Of a DNA stretch of 64,000 nt, positions 17,888-27,025 are shown one piece after another. Position 1 is the first letter of the stretch. Each line of letters begins with the position of its first letter. The stretch is from positions 50,726-114,725 of the forward strand of contig CAWDOR010000030.1 in NCBI GenBank assembly GCA_963804045.1, given 5' to 3'. The notes beneath the pieces were generated by a model. It had not been told where the DNA came from. It searched no databases and worked only from the letters and a program-made list of their open reading frames with translations. The position numbers and the translations under genes are program-made. This DNA comes from Rhodoblastus sp963804045. Its GTDB lineage: Bacteria; Pseudomonadota; Alphaproteobacteria; Rhizobiales; Beijerinckiaceae.

Positions 17888-19093
17888 TCAGAAGAAGGCC
17901 TGCAAACCCGTCTGCGCCCGGCCAAGGATCAGCGCATGCACGTCATGCGCGCCCTCATAGGTATTGACGGTTTCCAGATTGGCGGCGTGGCGCATCACCG
18001 CATATTCGATCTGGATGCCATTGCCGCCATGCATGTCGCGGGCGACGCGGGCGATGTCGAGCGACTTGCCGCAATTGTTGCGCTTGACGATCGAGATCAT
18101 CTCCGGCGACATCTTGCCCTCGTCGAACAGGCGGCCGACGCGAAGGCTCGCCTGAAGGCCGAGCACGATTTCGGTCTGCATGTCCGCCAGCTTCTTCTGC
18201 ACCAGTTGCGTCGCGGCGAGCGGGCGGCCGAACTGCTTGCGGTCGAGCGTGTAGGAACGCGCGCGATGCCAGCAATCTTCCGCAGCGCCGAGCGCGCCCC
18301 AGGAAATGCCATAGCGGGCGCGGTTGAGGCAGCCGAACGGGCCGGCCAGACCCGAAACATGCGGCAACAGGTTTTCCTCGGGGACAATCACGCCATCCAT
18401 GACGATTTCGCCGGTGATCGAGGCGCGAAGCGACAATTTGCCGCCGATCTTCGGCGCCGACAGGCCCTTCATGCCCTTTTCGAGGATGAAGCCGCGAATG
18501 GCGTTGTCATGCGCCGCCGATTTCGCCCAGACGACGAAGACATCGGCGATCGGCGAATTGGAAATCCACATTTTCGAGCCGATCAGGCGATAGCCGTCGG
18601 CGACCTTTTCGGCGCGGGTTTTCATGCCGGCCGGATCGGAGCCGGCGTCCGGCTCGGTCAGGCCGAAACAGCCGACAAATTCGCCGCTGGCGAGCTTGGG
18701 CAGATATTTCAGCTTCTGCGCCTCCGAGCCATAGGCCTCGATTGGGAACATGACCAGGGACGACTGCACGGACATCATCGAGCGGTAGCCGGAATCGACG
18801 CGCTCGACTTCGCGCGCCACCAGGCCGTAGGACACGTAATTGGCGCCGGCGCCGCCATATTTTTCGTCCACGGTGACGCCGAGCAAGCCAAGTTCGCCCA
18901 TTTCATTGAAAATGGCGCGGTCCGTGTGCTCGTTGAGATAGGCCTCCACGATGCGCGGGGCCAGCTTGTCCTGGGCATAGGACCGCGCGGTGTCGCGGAT
19001 CAGGCGCTCGTCTTCGTTGAGCTGATCTTCGAGCAGGAAGGGATCGTCCCACTTGAAGGGCGCGCCCTTGGCGCTTTTCGGGGAAACGGACAT
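17888..19093 (-). CDS. gcdH: Glutaryl-CoA dehydrogenase (decarboxylating)
   Basis: This 401-residue protein starts at ATG 19093 with GAGG 7 nt upstream. It shows FGLTEPDAGSDPAGMKTRA, the long KMWISNSPIADVFVVWAK segment, and the C-terminal catalytic block TYEGAHDVHALILGRAQTG containing the active-site Glu. These are hallmarks of glutaryl-CoA dehydrogenase, which oxidises and decarboxylates glutaryl-CoA to crotonyl-CoA with ETF as acceptor. It leads the gcdH-pimC-pimD unit and closes the lower pathway encoded here. The 285-bp gap upstream shows no palindrome of the BadR type. Confidence 0.9.
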   Translation of the reverse strand: MSVSPKSAKGAPFKWDDPFLLEDQLNEDERLIRDTARSYAQDKLAPRIVEAYLNEHTDRAIFNEMGELGLLGVTVDEKYGGAGANYVSYGLVAREVERVDSGYRSMMSVQSSLVMFPIEAYGSEAQKLKYLPKLASGEFVGCFGLTEPDAGSDPAGMKTRAEKVADGYRLIGSKMWISNSPIADVFVVWAKSAAHDNAIRGFILEKGMKGLSAPKIGGKLSLRASITGEIVMDGVIVPEENLLPHVSGLAGPFGCLNRARYGISWGALGAAEDCWHRARSYTLDRKQFGRPLAATQLVQKKLADMQTEIVLGLQASLRVGRLFDEGKMSPEMISIVKRNNCGKSLDIARVARDMHGGNGIQIEYAVMRHAANLETVNTYEGAHDVHALILGRAQTGLQAFF

Positions 19094-19378
19094 GTTGCGC
19101 CTCATTCGGTTTGGAGGTGACGGCCAAAATGCGCTGCCGAGTTCCGGCAGGACGCCGAAAAGCGGTATTTTTTTGTTTCTCACGCCGCCCCTCAGGGCGA
19201 CATTTGTATTCTGCTGGCAAATCCCAGGCTTCGGGATTTTCAACGTCTCGGCGATCGCCATACAGGCAAGGGGTCGAGCAGTTAGGCGTTCCGCCAATTG
19301 CGGGCGTTCAATTTGCCTGGCGGGACTGTCTGACAGCAAACGGATCTGTAAGGAGATTGCCGATCTTGACGCTCCAGC

Positions 19379-20320
19379 TCAACGGCCGATTTTGGCCAAT
19401 TCGTCCTTGAGTTCGGGCAGGGCGGCATAGAGGTCCGCGACCAGTCCGTAATCGGCGACCTGGAAGATCGGGGCCTCCTCGTCCTTGTTGATGGCGACGA
19501 TCACCTTGGAGTCCTTCATGCCCGCCAGATGCTGGATCGCCCCGGAGATGCCCACGGCGATGTAAAGCTCCGGCGCCACCACCTTGCCGGTCTGGCCCAC
19601 CTGCCAGTCGTTGGGCGCGTAACCCGCGTCCACCGCCGCGCGCGACGCGCCCATGGCCGCGCCCAGTCTGTCGGCCACCGGCTCGATATAGGTCTTGAAA
19701 TTTTCCGAGTTCTGCATGGCGCGGCCCCCGGAAATGATGATCTTAGCGGAGGTCAGCTCCGGACGGTCGGACACCGCCAGCGCCTCGCTCTTGAAGGTGG
19801 AAACGCCCGTCTCCGCCGGCGCCGCCACCGCCTCGATGGCCGCCGAACCGCCTTCACCCGTCGCGGCGAAGGTCGAGGTGCGCACCGTGATCACCTTTTT
19901 CGCATCGGTCGCCTGCACCGTCTGGATGGCGTTGCCGGCATAGATCGGCCGCTCGAACGTGTCGGGCGAGATCACTTTGGAGATTTCCGAGATCTGGGCC
20001 ACATCGAGCAGCGCCGCGACGCGCGGCAGCACGTTCTTGCCGTTGGAGGTCGCCGGGGCGACAATGGCGTCATAGCCGGGCGCCAGCGCCACGATCAGAT
20101 CGGCCAGAGGCTCGGCCAGACCATGCTTGAAGCTGTCGCTCGAAGCCGTCAGCACCTTGTCCACGCCCGCCAGTTTCGCCGCCGCTTGCGCGGCCTCATC
20201 CGAGCCGCCGGCGATCAGAATATGCACCGGCGCGCCCAGAGCGCTCGCCGCGGTCAGCGCCTTGGCGGTGGCGTCGTTCAGCTTGGCCCCATGCACTTCG
20301 GCCAAAAGAAGAGTCGTCAT
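19379..20320 (-). CDS. etfA: Electron transfer flavoprotein alpha subunit
   Basis: This 313-residue protein has the N-terminal nucleotide-binding-like domain and the C-terminal FAD domain signature SGAIQHLAGMKDSKVIVAIN followed by EEAPIFQVADYGLVADL. Its ATG (20320-20318) shares one base with the etfB TGA, so the two are translationally coupled. ETF takes electrons from AliB, PimC/D and GcdH and passes them to ETF-quinone oxidoreductase, which is not in the window. Placement behind aliA and badI suggests a pathway-dedicated ETF copy. Confidence 0.93.
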   Translation of the reverse strand: MTTLLLAEVHGAKLNDATAKALTAASALGAPVHILIAGGSDEAAQAAAKLAGVDKVLTASSDSFKHGLAEPLADLIVALAPGYDAIVAPATSNGKNVLPRVAALLDVAQISEISKVISPDTFERPIYAGNAIQTVQATDAKKVITVRTSTFAATGEGGSAAIEAVAAPAETGVSTFKSEALAVSDRPELTSAKIIISGGRAMQNSENFKTYIEPVADRLGAAMGASRAAVDAGYAPNDWQVGQTGKVVAPELYIAVGISGAIQHLAGMKDSKVIVAINKDEEAPIFQVADYGLVADLYAALPELKDELAKIGR

Positions 20321-21069
20321 CAGATCACCCCGGCTTCGTCTTTGAGTTTCGCCACGAGTTCGGCCACCGAACCCACCTTGACGCCCGCCTTGCGCGACGC
20401 CGGCTCCGAGGTCTTCACCACTTTCAGACGCGGAGTCACGTCAACCCCATAATCTGCGGGGGTCTTCTCGGCGATGGGCTTCTTCTTCGCCTTCATGATG
20501 TTGGGCAGCGAGGCGTAGCGCGGCTCGTTGAGACGCAGGTCGGTGGTCACCACCGCCGGGGTTTTCAGCGTCACCGTCTGCAAGCCGCCATCGACTTCGC
20601 GGGTCACGTCCACGGTCCCCTCGGCCAGCTCGACCTTCGAAGCAAAAGTGCCCTGGCCCCAGCCCAGCAGCGCCGCCAGCATCTGTCCGGTCTGGTTGCT
20701 GTCGTCGTCGATCGCCTGCTTGCCCAGAATGACCAGGCCCGGCTGTTCCTCCAGCGCGATGGCCTTCAAGATCTTGGCGACCGCCAGCGGCTCGACGGTC
20801 TCGTCGGTCTTGACGAGAATGCCGCGATCCGCGCCCATCGCCAGCCCGGTGCGCAGGGTTTCGGTCGCCTGCTGCGGTCCGATGGAGACCACCACCACTT
20901 CCGAAGCCTTGCCGGCTTCCTTCAGCCGCAGCGCCTCTTCCACGGCGATCTCGTCGAACGGGTTCATCGACATCTTGACATTGGCCAGCTCAACGCCGGT
21001 CCCGTCCGTCTTCACACGTATCTTCACGTTGTAATCGACAACCCGTTTCACGGGCACGAGAAGTTTCAT
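20320..21069 (-). CDS. etfB: Electron transfer flavoprotein beta subunit
   Basis: This 249-residue protein begins MKLLVPVKRVVDYNVKIRVK and shows the ETF beta pattern NPFDEIAVEEALRLKE (about residues 36-51) and the signature LGKQAIDDDSNQTGQMLA, which contacts AMP. ATG 21069 matches homologues. It sits 53 nt after badI and overlaps etfA by one base, forming aliA-badI-etfB-etfA. Functions with EtfA as soluble one-electron carrier for the acyl-CoA dehydrogenases of this cluster. Confidence 0.93.
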   Translation of the reverse strand: MKLLVPVKRVVDYNVKIRVKTDGTGVELANVKMSMNPFDEIAVEEALRLKEAGKASEVVVVSIGPQQATETLRTGLAMGADRGILVKTDETVEPLAVAKILKAIALEEQPGLVILGKQAIDDDSNQTGQMLAALLGWGQGTFASKVELAEGTVDVTREVDGGLQTVTLKTPAVVTTDLRLNEPRYASLPNIMKAKKKPIAEKTPADYGVDVTPRLKVVKTSEPASRKAGVKVGSVAELVAKLKDEAGVI

Positions 21070-21122
21070 TCTGGATGCTCCAGCAGGTCGCGGGCGCGCG
21101 GCCCGAAGGCCGGCGCGGCTCG

Positions 21123-21911
21123 TCACTTGAGATATTTGCGGAAATTGGGCTTGCGCTTTTCGCGGAAGGCGATGCCGCCTTCCTTGGATTCATCGGTGTC
21201 GTAATAGAGGCTCAGCGCCTGCATGCCCAAGGAGGAAATGCCGCGAATATTCTCGCTGTCGGCGTTGAAGGAGCGTTTGGCGAGCGAAATGGCGGTCGGG
21301 CTGCGCTCGACGATTTCAGCGCACCAGCGATCGACTTCCGCGTCGAGCTCTTCATGCGGAACCACGGCGTTGGCCAGGCCCATGGCGAGGGCTTCGGCGG
21401 CGGTGTAGCGCTTATTGAGATACCAGATTTCGCGGGCCTTTTTTTCGCCGACGACGCGCGCCAGATAGGCGGTGCCGAACCCCGGGTCGACCGAGCCGAC
21501 CTTGGGGCCGACCTGGCCGAACTGCGCTTTTTCGGAGGCGATGGTGAGATCGCAGATGGTGGCGAGCACATTGCCGCCGCCGATGGCGAAACCGTTTACG
21601 CGGGCGATGACAGGTTTGGGCACATCGCGGATCAGGCTCTGCAACTCGTCTATGGGCAGGCCGATGGTGCCGCGACCGTCATACTGGCCGTCATGCGCGC
21701 CCTGATCGCCGCCGGTGCAAAAGGCCTTGTCGCCAGCGCCGGTGAGCACGATCACGCCAATGGATTTGTCCCAGCCGGCCTTCTGGAAGGCGTGGATCAG
21801 CTCATCCACGGTCCGGCCGCGAAAGGCGTTATAGCTTTGCGGACGGTTGATGGTGATGCGGGCGACGCCTTCGGGGCGCACTTCATAGAGAATGTCTTCA
21901 TACTGGGTCAT
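21123..21911 (-). CDS. badI: 2-ketocyclohexanecarboxyl-CoA hydrolase (ring opening)
   Basis: This 262-residue crotonase-fold protein resembles BadI and MenB. It begins MTQYEDILYEVRPEGVARI, with FCTGGDQGAHDGQYDGRG (about residues 68-85) and PKVGSVDPGFGTAYLARVVG. BadI hydrolytically opens 2-ketocyclohexane-1-carboxyl-CoA to pimeloyl-CoA. ATG 21911 has GGAG 9 nt upstream; a GTG at 21944 overlaps the aliA stop. Length equals the known enzyme (about 260). It lies directly behind aliA, as expected. Confidence 0.88.
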   Translation of the reverse strand: MTQYEDILYEVRPEGVARITINRPQSYNAFRGRTVDELIHAFQKAGWDKSIGVIVLTGAGDKAFCTGGDQGAHDGQYDGRGTIGLPIDELQSLIRDVPKPVIARVNGFAIGGGNVLATICDLTIASEKAQFGQVGPKVGSVDPGFGTAYLARVVGEKKAREIWYLNKRYTAAEALAMGLANAVVPHEELDAEVDRWCAEIVERSPTAISLAKRSFNADSENIRGISSLGMQALSLYYDTDESKEGGIAFREKRKPNFRKYLK

Positions 21912-21940
21912 GGTCGGCTCCGTTGGAAGGAAAGGTTGGC

Positions 21941-23566
21941 TCACGCGCCCTTGGCGACTTCGCGCAGTCTGAACTTCTGAATTTTACCGCTCGGCGTGCG
22001 CGGCAGATCGGGGAGGATTTCCAGACGTTCGGGGATATATTGCATCGCCACCTTCTGATCCTTCAGGAAGGCGGCCATTTCCTCGAAAGTCAGCGTCGCG
22101 CCCTCGCGCAGGGTGACGAAGGCGCAGGCGCGCTCGCCCATGCGCGCGTCGGGATAGCCGACAATCGCCACGGTCTGAATCGCCGGATGCTTGAACAGCA
22201 GGCCCTCGATCTCAACGACGGGGATGTTCTCGCCGCCGCGAATGACAATGTCCTTGGCGCGGCCGGTGATGCGGATATAGCCGTCAGCGTCCATGCGGGC
22301 GAGGTCGCCGGTGTCGAACCAGCCGTCGGGCGAAATATTGGCGAGGCCCGGGCGTTTGAAATAGCCAAGGAAATTGGAACAGCCGCGCGTCTGGAGCGGA
22401 CCTTCCTCGCCAACCGGCGCCGGAGCGCCATCCGCGCCGACCACACGAACCTCCATGCCGGGCAACGCGCAACCGTCGGTCTCTATGGTCTTTTCTTCGG
22501 GGTCGTCCAGCTTGGTGGTGGTCACCGCGCCATTTTCCGACATGCCCCAGGCGGAGACGATGGCGGCGCCCAGAACCTTGCGCGCCTTGATCACCAGCGG
22601 ACGCGGAATGGGCGCGCCGGCCGAGAGGAAGATGCGCAGGCTGGGCGTGCCCTCGTGCGTCCGCTCGACGAAGTCGGCGAGGTCGGTGAGGAAGGGCGTG
22701 GCGCCCATGGTGAAGGTCGCGCCGTGCTTGACGATCTGACGCGCCATTTCGGCGGCGTCGAAAATATCTTGCAGCACGGCGCGGGCGCCCAGCAGGACGG
22801 GGAGAACAAGGCCATACATGAAGCCGGTCTGGTGGGCCATGGGCGAGGCCATGTGGATGACATCCTCGCGGCCAAGACCCAACCTCTCGGCATAGGGCGT
22901 CAAATTGGAGAGCATGGTGTTTGACGAATGCATCACGCCCTTTGGCTCGCCGGTCGTTCCGCTGGTGTAGAGCAGCTGGATGACGGCGTCGGGCGACAAT
23001 TTTCGCGCGCGCAGCGCGGCGATTTCAGCTTCGGACGGGACAATGTCGAGCAGCGGGTCGAAAGCTTCCGCGCCCTCGCCATCGATGACCAGGACATGTT
23101 TCAGCGACGGCAGTTCGGCTTGGACCTCCCGCGCCAGCGCGGCGTGGTCAAAGCGGCGGAAGCGCGCCGGCACGACCAGAACCTTGGAGTCCGCCAGGCC
23201 GAGCATGAATTTCAGCTCGCGCTCGCGGAAGATCACCATCATCGGATTGCTGATGGCGCCGAGCTTGAGCGCCGCCAGATGCAGCAATGTGAACTGATGC
23301 CAATTCGGCAACTGAAAGGAGACGACATCGCCCTCGCCAACGCCCAGCCGCGCCAGCGCCACCGCGAGATTGTCGGAAAGGCGGTCGAGATCGGCATAGG
23401 TGAAGCTCAATTCGGCGCCGGTCTCCGACCGTTTTGCGATCAGTGCGACTTTCTGTGGATTCGCCGCGGCATTGCGGGCGAAATGATCGAGAAGTGTTTC
23501 ATCGCGCCAATAGCCGCCCGCCGTCATAACAGCGCGACGCAATTCGAAACTCTCATTCAGCGCCAT
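21941..23566 (-). CDS. aliA: Cyclohexanecarboxylate-CoA ligase (AMP-forming)
   Basis: This 541-residue acyl-adenylate enzyme has the P-loop LLYTSGTTGEPKGVMHSS (about residues 182-199), the GWFDTGDLARMDADGYIRITGR region, and the C-terminal catalytic Lys in PRTPSGKIQKFRLRE. The start at 23566 has GGGAGGG 7 nt upstream. It activates cyclohexanecarboxylate to its CoA ester at ATP cost. Its promoter carries a palindrome beside a TTGACA box, shared with badH across the divergent region. A related fatty or aromatic acid ligase is possible by sequence alone; context decides. Confidence 0.85.
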   Translation of the reverse strand: MALNESFELRRAVMTAGGYWRDETLLDHFARNAAANPQKVALIAKRSETGAELSFTYADLDRLSDNLAVALARLGVGEGDVVSFQLPNWHQFTLLHLAALKLGAISNPMMVIFRERELKFMLGLADSKVLVVPARFRRFDHAALAREVQAELPSLKHVLVIDGEGAEAFDPLLDIVPSEAEIAALRARKLSPDAVIQLLYTSGTTGEPKGVMHSSNTMLSNLTPYAERLGLGREDVIHMASPMAHQTGFMYGLVLPVLLGARAVLQDIFDAAEMARQIVKHGATFTMGATPFLTDLADFVERTHEGTPSLRIFLSAGAPIPRPLVIKARKVLGAAIVSAWGMSENGAVTTTKLDDPEEKTIETDGCALPGMEVRVVGADGAPAPVGEEGPLQTRGCSNFLGYFKRPGLANISPDGWFDTGDLARMDADGYIRITGRAKDIVIRGGENIPVVEIEGLLFKHPAIQTVAIVGYPDARMGERACAFVTLREGATLTFEEMAAFLKDQKVAMQYIPERLEILPDLPRTPSGKIQKFRLREVAKGA

Positions 23567-23631
23567 CTTGCCCTCCCGCAACAGGCTCGCTGTCGCGTTC
23601 AAGCGCGCAGCTATTATAGCAATGAGCTGAT

Positions 23632-23667
23632 TTAATATCTGCGGTGGAAAATAATGTCAATCTATTG
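23632..23667 (-). promoter_or_regulatory. aliA promoter with candidate BadR operator
   Basis: Reading toward aliA, the palindrome-like CAATAGATTG (23667-23658) runs into TTGACA (23660-23655), then 17 nt, then TATTAA (23637-23632). The string AGCAATA(G)ATTGACAT matches the badH side nearly base for base. A repressor bound here would cover the -35 box. Confidence 0.65.
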
Positions 23668-23793
23668 CTCTAAATTTTTTGCGCCGACTTCCCAGTGCGC
23701 TGAGTTCGTGTCCTGAGGGGGGCGTCAATCCGCGATTTAAAGGCGCGACAGTTGATCGTACGAGGGAGGCGCCATGGGGCGAGGAATTTTATA

Positions 23794-23809
23794 AAGCAAT
23801 ATATTGACA
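23794..23809 (+). promoter_or_regulatory. badH promoter -35 region with candidate BadR operator
   Basis: The palindrome CAATATATTG (23797-23806) overlaps TTGACA (23804-23809) pointing at badH. A clear -10 is not obvious at 17 nt; TATCAT at 23824-23829 or CATACC at 23827 are candidates. Leader to ATG 23886 is about 50 nt. The 23567-23885 gap holds only the two divergent promoters. Confidence 0.6.
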
Positions 23810-23885
23810 TATATCCGCGACTATATCATACCATTGCCTTATTAAGGCGCGCGGGTTGCGCGGCCATTTCAGACGGGAGCCCCCC

Positions 23886-24653
23886 ATGCGCGGATTGAAA
23901 GACAAGACGGTTATCGTGACGGGCGGCGGCGGCGGCATAGGCGGCGCGACCTGCAAGCGCTTCGCCCATGCCGGCGCGAAAGTCGCGGTTTTCGACATTT
24001 CGCAAAAAGCGGCCGACGAGACGGTCGCCGCCATCGTCGCCGAAGGCGGCGCAGCCGAAGCCTTCATCTGCGATATCGCCGATCACGCCAAGGTGTTTGC
24101 GGCGGTCGAGGCCGTGCGGCAAAAATTCGGGCCCGTCGACGTGCTCGTCAACAATGCCGGCTGGGACATTTTCCGCCCCTTCCTCAAGACCACCCCGGAG
24201 GAATGGCAACGGCTGATCGCGATCAATCTGGTCGGCGCGCTCAACCTCCATGCCGCCGTGCTGCCGGAAATGGCGGCGCGCAAATCGGGACGCATCGTCA
24301 ATATCGCCTCCGACGCCGCCCGCGTCGGCTCCTCGGGCGAGGCGGTCTATGCCGCCTGCAAGGCCGGTCTTGTCGGCCTGACCAAAACCCTGGCGCGCGA
24401 ACACGCCCGCGACGGAATCACGCTCAATGTGGTCTGCCCCGGTCCGACCGACACGCCGCTGCTCGGCGAAGTGATCAACGCCGCCAGCAATCCGGAAAAG
24501 CTTCAAGAGGCGTTTCGTCGCTCGGTTCCCTTGGGCCGCCTGGGAACGCCGGAGGATCTGCCCGGCGCCATTCTGTTCTTTTCCAGCGACGACGCCGCCT
24601 TCATCACCGGTCAGGTGCTGAGCGTCTCCGGCGGCCTGACCATGGCCGGTTAA
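23886..24653 (+). CDS. badH: 2-hydroxycyclohexanecarboxyl-CoA dehydrogenase (SDR family)
   Basis: This 255-residue short-chain dehydrogenase has TGGGGGIGG (residues 12-20, cofactor loop), NNAGWD, and the catalytic YAACK (Tyr/Lys) after NIASDAARVGSSGEAV. BadH oxidises 2-hydroxycyclohexane-1-carboxyl-CoA to the 2-keto ester with NAD. ATG 23886 gives the proper N-terminus MRGLKDKTVIVTGG. It starts the plus-strand unit badH-aliB-pimB-pimF, with aliB 13 nt downstream. The SDR family is broad, so the substrate rests on context. Confidence 0.85.
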   Translation: MRGLKDKTVIVTGGGGGIGGATCKRFAHAGAKVAVFDISQKAADETVAAIVAEGGAAEAFICDIADHAKVFAAVEAVRQKFGPVDVLVNNAGWDIFRPFLKTTPEEWQRLIAINLVGALNLHAAVLPEMAARKSGRIVNIASDAARVGSSGEAVYAACKAGLVGLTKTLAREHARDGITLNVVCPGPTDTPLLGEVINAASNPEKLQEAFRRSVPLGRLGTPEDLPGAILFFSSDDAAFITGQVLSVSGGLTMAG

Positions 24654-24666
24654 GGCGGAGGCGAGC

Positions 24667-25815
24667 ATGAGTTTTCAATTGAGCGAAGACCAGGTCCAGT
24701 TCCGCGAAATGGCCACCCGCTTCGCGCGGGAAAAAATCGCGCCCTTCTATCAAAAACGCGAGGTCGAGGCGAAAATCGACCGCGCGCTGATCCGCGATCT
24801 CGGCCGGCTCGGCCTGATCGCGCCGGAACTGCCGGAGGAATTCGGCGGCCTCGGCGCGCCCAGCGTCACCACCGGCGTCATCGCCGAGGCGATCGGCTAT
24901 GCCGACGTCAATGTCGCCTATCTCCAGATCCTCAGCTCGCTCAATGGCAAGATCCTCGCGAGCCACGCCTCGAAGGACATAGCGCATGAATGGCTGCCGC
25001 GGCTGATCGCCGGCGAAATCGTGCTGTGCATCGCGCTGACCGAGCCGCGCGGCGGCTCGGATGCGGCGCATCTCTCGCTTTCGGCGCGACGCGACGGCGA
25101 CCGCTATATTCTCAAGGGCGAGAAATCCTCGATCAGCATGGCCGATCAGGCCGATGCGGCGGTGGTTTTCGCCCGCACCGGACGGCCCGAAGACGGCGCG
25201 CGCGGCGTCAGCGCCTTTCTCGTGCCGATGAATGCGCCGGGGGTCTCGACCCTGCGTTTCACCGATCTCGGCAGCAAGGCCATCGGCCGCAGCTCCATCT
25301 TCTTCGACGATGTGGTCGTGCCCGCCAGCCATCGCATCGCCGACGAGGGCGCCGGCTTCGTCCAGGTCATGCAGGGTTTCGATTTCAGCCGCGCGCTGAT
25401 TGGCTTGCAGGTGCTCGGCTCGGCGCAGGCCTCGCTCGACGAGAGCTGGGCCTATGTCCAGGAGCGTCAGGCCTTCGGCGGGCCGCTGTCGAAAAACCAG
25501 GGCGTGACCTTCCCGCTGTCGGAGGGCGAAACCGCCGTCGCCGCCGCGCGCCAGCTCTGCTACTACACTTTGGGCCTGCGCGACGCCGGGCAACCGCATA
25601 CCGCCGAAGCCGCCATGTGCAAATATCTGGCGCCCAAGACCGCCGTGGATGTCATCCACCAATGCCTGCTGACTCATGGGCATTACGGATGGTCGCTGGA
25701 CATGCCGCATCAGCAGCGTCTGCGCGACGTGATGGGCCTGGAAATCGGCGATGGCACGGCGCAAATCATGAAAATGATCATCGCCCGCGAAAAACTTTCC
25801 GCTGCTCGGTCCTGA
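24667..25815 (+). CDS. aliB: Cyclohexanecarboxyl-CoA dehydrogenase
   Basis: This 382-residue acyl-CoA dehydrogenase has ALTEPRGGSDAAHLSLSARR (about residues 124-143) and the C-terminal block GLEIGDGTAQIMKMIIARE. The position that is Glu in the EGT motif of medium-chain enzymes is Asp362 here. Aspartate as catalytic base is known for cyclohexanecarboxyl-CoA dehydrogenases acting on the ring, so this supports AliB. It converts cyclohexanecarboxyl-CoA to cyclohex-1-ene-1-carboxyl-CoA, with electrons to ETF. Second gene of the badH unit. Confidence 0.87.
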   Translation: MSFQLSEDQVQFREMATRFAREKIAPFYQKREVEAKIDRALIRDLGRLGLIAPELPEEFGGLGAPSVTTGVIAEAIGYADVNVAYLQILSSLNGKILASHASKDIAHEWLPRLIAGEIVLCIALTEPRGGSDAAHLSLSARRDGDRYILKGEKSSISMADQADAAVVFARTGRPEDGARGVSAFLVPMNAPGVSTLRFTDLGSKAIGRSSIFFDDVVVPASHRIADEGAGFVQVMQGFDFSRALIGLQVLGSAQASLDESWAYVQERQAFGGPLSKNQGVTFPLSEGETAVAAARQLCYYTLGLRDAGQPHTAEAAMCKYLAPKTAVDVIHQCLLTHGHYGWSLDMPHQQRLRDVMGLEIGDGTAQIMKMIIAREKLSAARS

Positions 25816-25825
25816 GGTGAGAACG

Positions 25826-27004
25826 ATGCAGGAAGCGGTCATTGTCTCCGTGGCGCGCACCCCGATCGGCAAGGCCTATCGCGGCGCCTTCAACGCCACC
25901 GCCGGCGCCGAGCTGGCGGCGCCGATTCTGACCGAGGCGCTGCAACGCGCCTCGGTCGCGCCCGAAGAGGTCGAGGAAATCACCTTTGGCTGCGGCTATC
26001 CCGAAGGCGCCACCGGCGGCAATGTCGCGCGCGCCACCGGGTTCCGCGCGGGACTGCCAGCCAGTTCGGCGGCCTCGATGGTGGCGCGCTTCTGCGCCTC
26101 GGGGTTGGAGGCGATCGCTTCCGCCGCGCGCCGGGTCATGGTGGACGGCGTGCCGGTCTGCGTCGCCGGCGGGCTGGAATCGATCAGCATGGTGCAGCCC
26201 CACGCCAACAGGACGCATCTGCGCAACGCCTGGATCGAGCAGCACAAGCCAGGCGCCTACGCGACCATGATCGAAACCGCCGATTTGGTCGCGCAGCGCT
26301 ATGGAGTCAGCCGCGAGGCGCAGGACCTGTTCGCCCTGGAAAGTCAGAGGCGCACGGCGGCCGCCCAGGCGGCGGGCCTGTTCGACGATGAAATCGTGCC
26401 GATGACCGTGATGAAAAACATTTTCGACCCCTCCGGCGCGATCATTGGCCAGGAACAGGTCACGCTGGCGGCGGACGAAGGCAACCGGCCCTCGACGACG
26501 CTCGAAGGCCTGGCGAAACTCAAGCCGGTGCGCGAGGGCCAGTTCGTCACCGCCGGCAACGCCAGCCAATTGTCGGATGGCGCGGCGCTATGCGTGCTGA
26601 TGTCCGGCGCCGAGGCGCAAAGGCGCAATCTGGCGCCGCTGGGCGCCTTTCGCGGCTATGCCAGCGCCGGCTGCGAACCGGAGGAAATGGGCATTGGCCC
26701 GGTGTTCGCCGCGCCGCGCCTGCTGGAGCGTTTTGGGCTCGATGTCGCCGACATCGATCTCTGGGAGCTGAACGAGGCTTTCGCCAGCCAGGCGATCTAT
26801 TGCCGCGACCGGCTCGGCCTCCCCGCCGAAAAGCTCAATGTCAACGGCGGCGCCATTTCGATCGGCCATCCCTTCGGCATGAGCGGCGCGCGAATGGTCG
26901 GTCACGCCTTGCTCGAGGGACGGCGGCGCAAGGCCAAATGGGCGGTCGTCACCATGTGCGTCGCCGGCGGCATGGGCTGCGCCGGACTGATCGAAATTTT
27001 CTGA
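25826..27004 (+). CDS. pimB: Acetyl-CoA acyltransferase (thiolase), PimB-like
   Basis: This 392-residue thiolase has the nucleophile Cys90 in VARFCASGLEAI, the His motif NVNGGAISIGHPFGMSGARM and the second Cys in MCVAGGMGCAGL. ATG 25826 follows GAGGTGAG at good spacing. In the pathway it should cleave 3-oxopimeloyl-CoA to glutaryl-CoA and acetyl-CoA. It sits 10 nt behind aliB and 21 nt before pimF. Chain-length specificity is inferred from the operon. Confidence 0.85.
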   Translation: MQEAVIVSVARTPIGKAYRGAFNATAGAELAAPILTEALQRASVAPEEVEEITFGCGYPEGATGGNVARATGFRAGLPASSAASMVARFCASGLEAIASAARRVMVDGVPVCVAGGLESISMVQPHANRTHLRNAWIEQHKPGAYATMIETADLVAQRYGVSREAQDLFALESQRRTAAAQAAGLFDDEIVPMTVMKNIFDPSGAIIGQEQVTLAADEGNRPSTTLEGLAKLKPVREGQFVTAGNASQLSDGAALCVLMSGAEAQRRNLAPLGAFRGYASAGCEPEEMGIGPVFAAPRLLERFGLDVADIDLWELNEAFASQAIYCRDRLGLPAEKLNVNGGAISIGHPFGMSGARMVGHALLEGRRRKAKWAVVTMCVAGGMGCAGLIEIF

Positions 27005-27025
27005 AATTCAGGCGGAGACGCATTC

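Noticed and set aside
19094..19378. Terminator or BadR operator between gcdH and etfA
   Set aside because: AAATCCC/GGGATTT arms near 19226-19243 can pair weakly, but there is no T run and no CAATATATTG-like palindrome.
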